Assembly: GCF_937875265.1 (NCBI RefSeq)
Contig: NZ_CALLXM010000053.1
Span: 1 to 8,292 of the forward strand
DNA: 8,292 bases
Reading direction: 5' to 3'
Source: an uncultured Acetobacter sp.
Lineage (GTDB): Bacteria; Pseudomonadota; Alphaproteobacteria; Acetobacterales; Acetobacteraceae
In this document: positions 7,155 through 8,292 of the stretch, piece by piece
How the letters are laid out: each line of letters starts with the position of its first letter
Position numbering within the stretch: the stretch's first letter is position 1
Made by a program: the position numbers and the translations under genes
Notes under the pieces: model-generated
Told to the model about the DNA's origin: nothing
Database searches by the model: none
Seen by the model: the letters and a program-made list of their open reading frames with translations, nothing else

Positions 7155-8292
7155 CACGTAATCGTTCTCCGTCCGGGGCGCTGCAACAGTCAGCCTCGGT
7201 CACGCTTTCCCGTCTTCTTCCCTATCTCTGGCCGCGTGAAAACAGCGAGCTGAGGTGGCGCGTCGTGCTGGTTCTGCTGGTGCTGGTGGGGGGAGAGCTC
7301 GCTACTCTGGCCGTGCCAATGGCGTATAGCCGGGTGGTTGATCGTCTTTCTCATCCAGGCAGTCTGGCCATGGCCCCTGTAGCCCTTATTCTGGGCTATG
7401 GGCTGATGCGCCTGATTTCTGCTGCCCTGACCAATTTGCGGGATTCTCTGTTCGCGCCCGTGCGGTTCCGGGTGGCGCGGCAGGCTGCTTTCCGTAGCTT
7501 TGAGCATATGCACAAGCTCTCGCTCCGCTTCCATCTGGACCGCCGGACGGGGGGCGTCACACGGGCTATAGAGCGCGGCACGGAGGGGGTTGAAACCCTG
7601 CTGCGGATGGGGATGTCCATCTCACCAACCATCTTGCAGACTCTGCTGGTCGTGGTGGTTATCTGGCGGGTGTTTGACTGGCGCTACGTCAGCCTGATGG
7701 TGCTGATGATTGCTGCCTATATCGGCTTTACGGTCATGTTCACCTCGTGGCGGCTGGGGATCCGGCGGCGGATGAATGAGACCAATACCGAGGCAAGTGG
7801 CAAGGCGCTGGACAGCCTGCTGAACTACGAGACGGTCAAATATTTTGGCAACGAGGCTCATGAGGCGACCCGGTATGACAATGCTCAGGCTCGTTACGAG
7901 CAGGCCGCCCGGAAAACACAGTATTCTCTGGGGCTGCTCAACTTCGGGCAGGCGGCTATTATTGCGCTGGCTCTGACGCTGATCATGCTGCTGGCAGGCC
8001 GGGATGTTGAGACCGGGCGGATTAGTGTTGGTCAGTTTGTCATGATCAATACGTATCTTCTTCAGCTCTACGGGCCACTGAATTTTCTGGGGTCTGTTTA
8101 TTCCGCCATTCGTACAGCCATGGTGGATCTGGAGCAGATGTTCAGCCTGATTGAAGAGAATGTGGAAGTGGCAGACCCGGTAAATCCGCTGCCGATTGCC
8201 ACTCGTCTTTCGGAGTCTGCTCCGGCAGAGGTTGAGTTCCGCGATGTTCGGTTTGGCTACGGCCCGGACCGTGAAATTCTGCACGGGGTCAG
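7148..8292 (+). CDS. Atm1-type ABC exporter (permease-ATPase half-transporter), 3' end outside window
   Basis: This reading frame stays open from ATG 7148 to the window edge, giving 381 complete codons of an inner-membrane half-transporter that would work as a homodimer. The transmembrane domain occupies roughly residues 36-320. Hydrophobic segments lie near 38-58, 74-95, 160-177, 182-200, 260-282 and 294-318. The stretch NYETVKYFGNEAHE (226-239) is a hallmark of the Atm1/ABCB7/HMT1 group, whose members export glutathione-linked sulfur, Fe-S precursors or metal-glutathione complexes. The nucleotide-binding domain is just beginning. VEFRDVRFGYG (362-372) contains the A-loop tyrosine Y371, and the Walker motifs lie beyond the window. 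ATG 7148 is the only ATG/GTG start near the conserved RLLPYLWP segment (22-29), but it lacks a close Shine-Dalgarno. GGAGG at 7125-7129 is 18 bases away. The gene is divergent from the Nudix gene. The natural substrate cannot be read from the sequence. Confidence 0.93.
   Translation, partial: MSPRNRSPSGALQQSASVTLSRLLPYLWPRENSELRWRVVLVLLVLVGGELATLAVPMAYSRVVDRLSHPGSLAMAPVALILGYGLMRLISAALTNLRDSLFAPVRFRVARQAAFRSFEHMHKLSLRFHLDRRTGGVTRAIERGTEGVETLLRMGMSISPTILQTLLVVVVIWRVFDWRYVSLMVLMIAAYIGFTVMFTSWRLGIRRRMNETNTEASGKALDSLLNYETVKYFGNEAHEATRYDNAQARYEQAARKTQYSLGLLNFGQAAIIALALTLIMLLAGRDVETGRISVGQFVMINTYLLQLYGPLNFLGSVYSAIRTAMVDLEQMFSLIEENVEVADPVNPLPIATRLSESAPAEVEFRDVRFGYGPDREILHGV

Noticed and set aside
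7131..7253. 40-codon frame starting at ATG 7131 close behind GGAGG
   Set aside because: The GGAGG-ATG gap is one base, which is too short. The product is Arg/Pro-rich shadow sequence, and most of it lies inside the ABC transporter gene.
7622..8284. 220-codon minus-strand frame at the window's right end
   Set aside because: It is antisense to the transmembrane domain of the Atm1-type exporter, whose plus-strand frame shows clear family motifs.
1..8292. Search for CRISPR arrays, tRNA/rRNA, insertion sequences, attachment sites or a defence/accessory cassette
   Set aside because: Nearly all sequence is taken up by five recognised housekeeping-type genes with gaps of 33-127 bp. I saw no repeat arrays, terminal inverted repeats, transposase motifs or cloverleaf-like segments.

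Overview
This is an ordinary chromosomal housekeeping segment, most likely from an alphaproteobacterium. The GC-rich coding, the long alphaproteobacterial-type GlnD, the mutS-glnD gene pair and the TPR/family-9-type glycosyltransferase tail fit an acetic acid bacterium (Acetobacteraceae). That family assignment comes from protein flavour and gene order, not from a search.

Layout, left to right. Bases 1-396 (+) are the C-terminal end of a glycosyltransferase family 9-like protein, probably of the TPR-repeat type. After a 46-bp gap, mutS (443-3091, +) encodes a full-length DNA mismatch repair ATPase. After a further 47 bp, glnD (3139-6099, +) encodes the bifunctional PII uridylyltransferase/uridylyl-removing enzyme. 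These three genes lie in one direction with short gaps and may share transcripts, although a promoter-like sequence sits directly in front of mutS. A convergent gene on the minus strand (6133-7020) encodes a DUF4743-type Nudix hydrolase. It ends 33 bp from glnD, and a weak hairpin followed by four Ts lies between the two. A 127-bp divergent region (7021-7147) then separates the Nudix gene from an Atm1-type ABC exporter (7148 to the window end, +), which is cut off at the start of its nucleotide-binding domain.

The genes do unrelated jobs: envelope or protein glycosylation, mismatch repair, nitrogen sensing, nucleotide or cofactor clean-up, and Fe-S/glutathione-linked or heavy-metal export. 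I see no mobile element, CRISPR array, RNA gene, phage gene or defence-like cassette, and no convincing new system. The points worth a second look are small. They are a possible leaderless or near-leaderless mutS start, a rare-codon, low-GC patch in the mutS tail, a repeated ATGTCAC around the ABC transporter start with an oddly placed Shine-Dalgarno sequence, and a divergent Nudix box whose family may act on damaged thiamine diphosphate.
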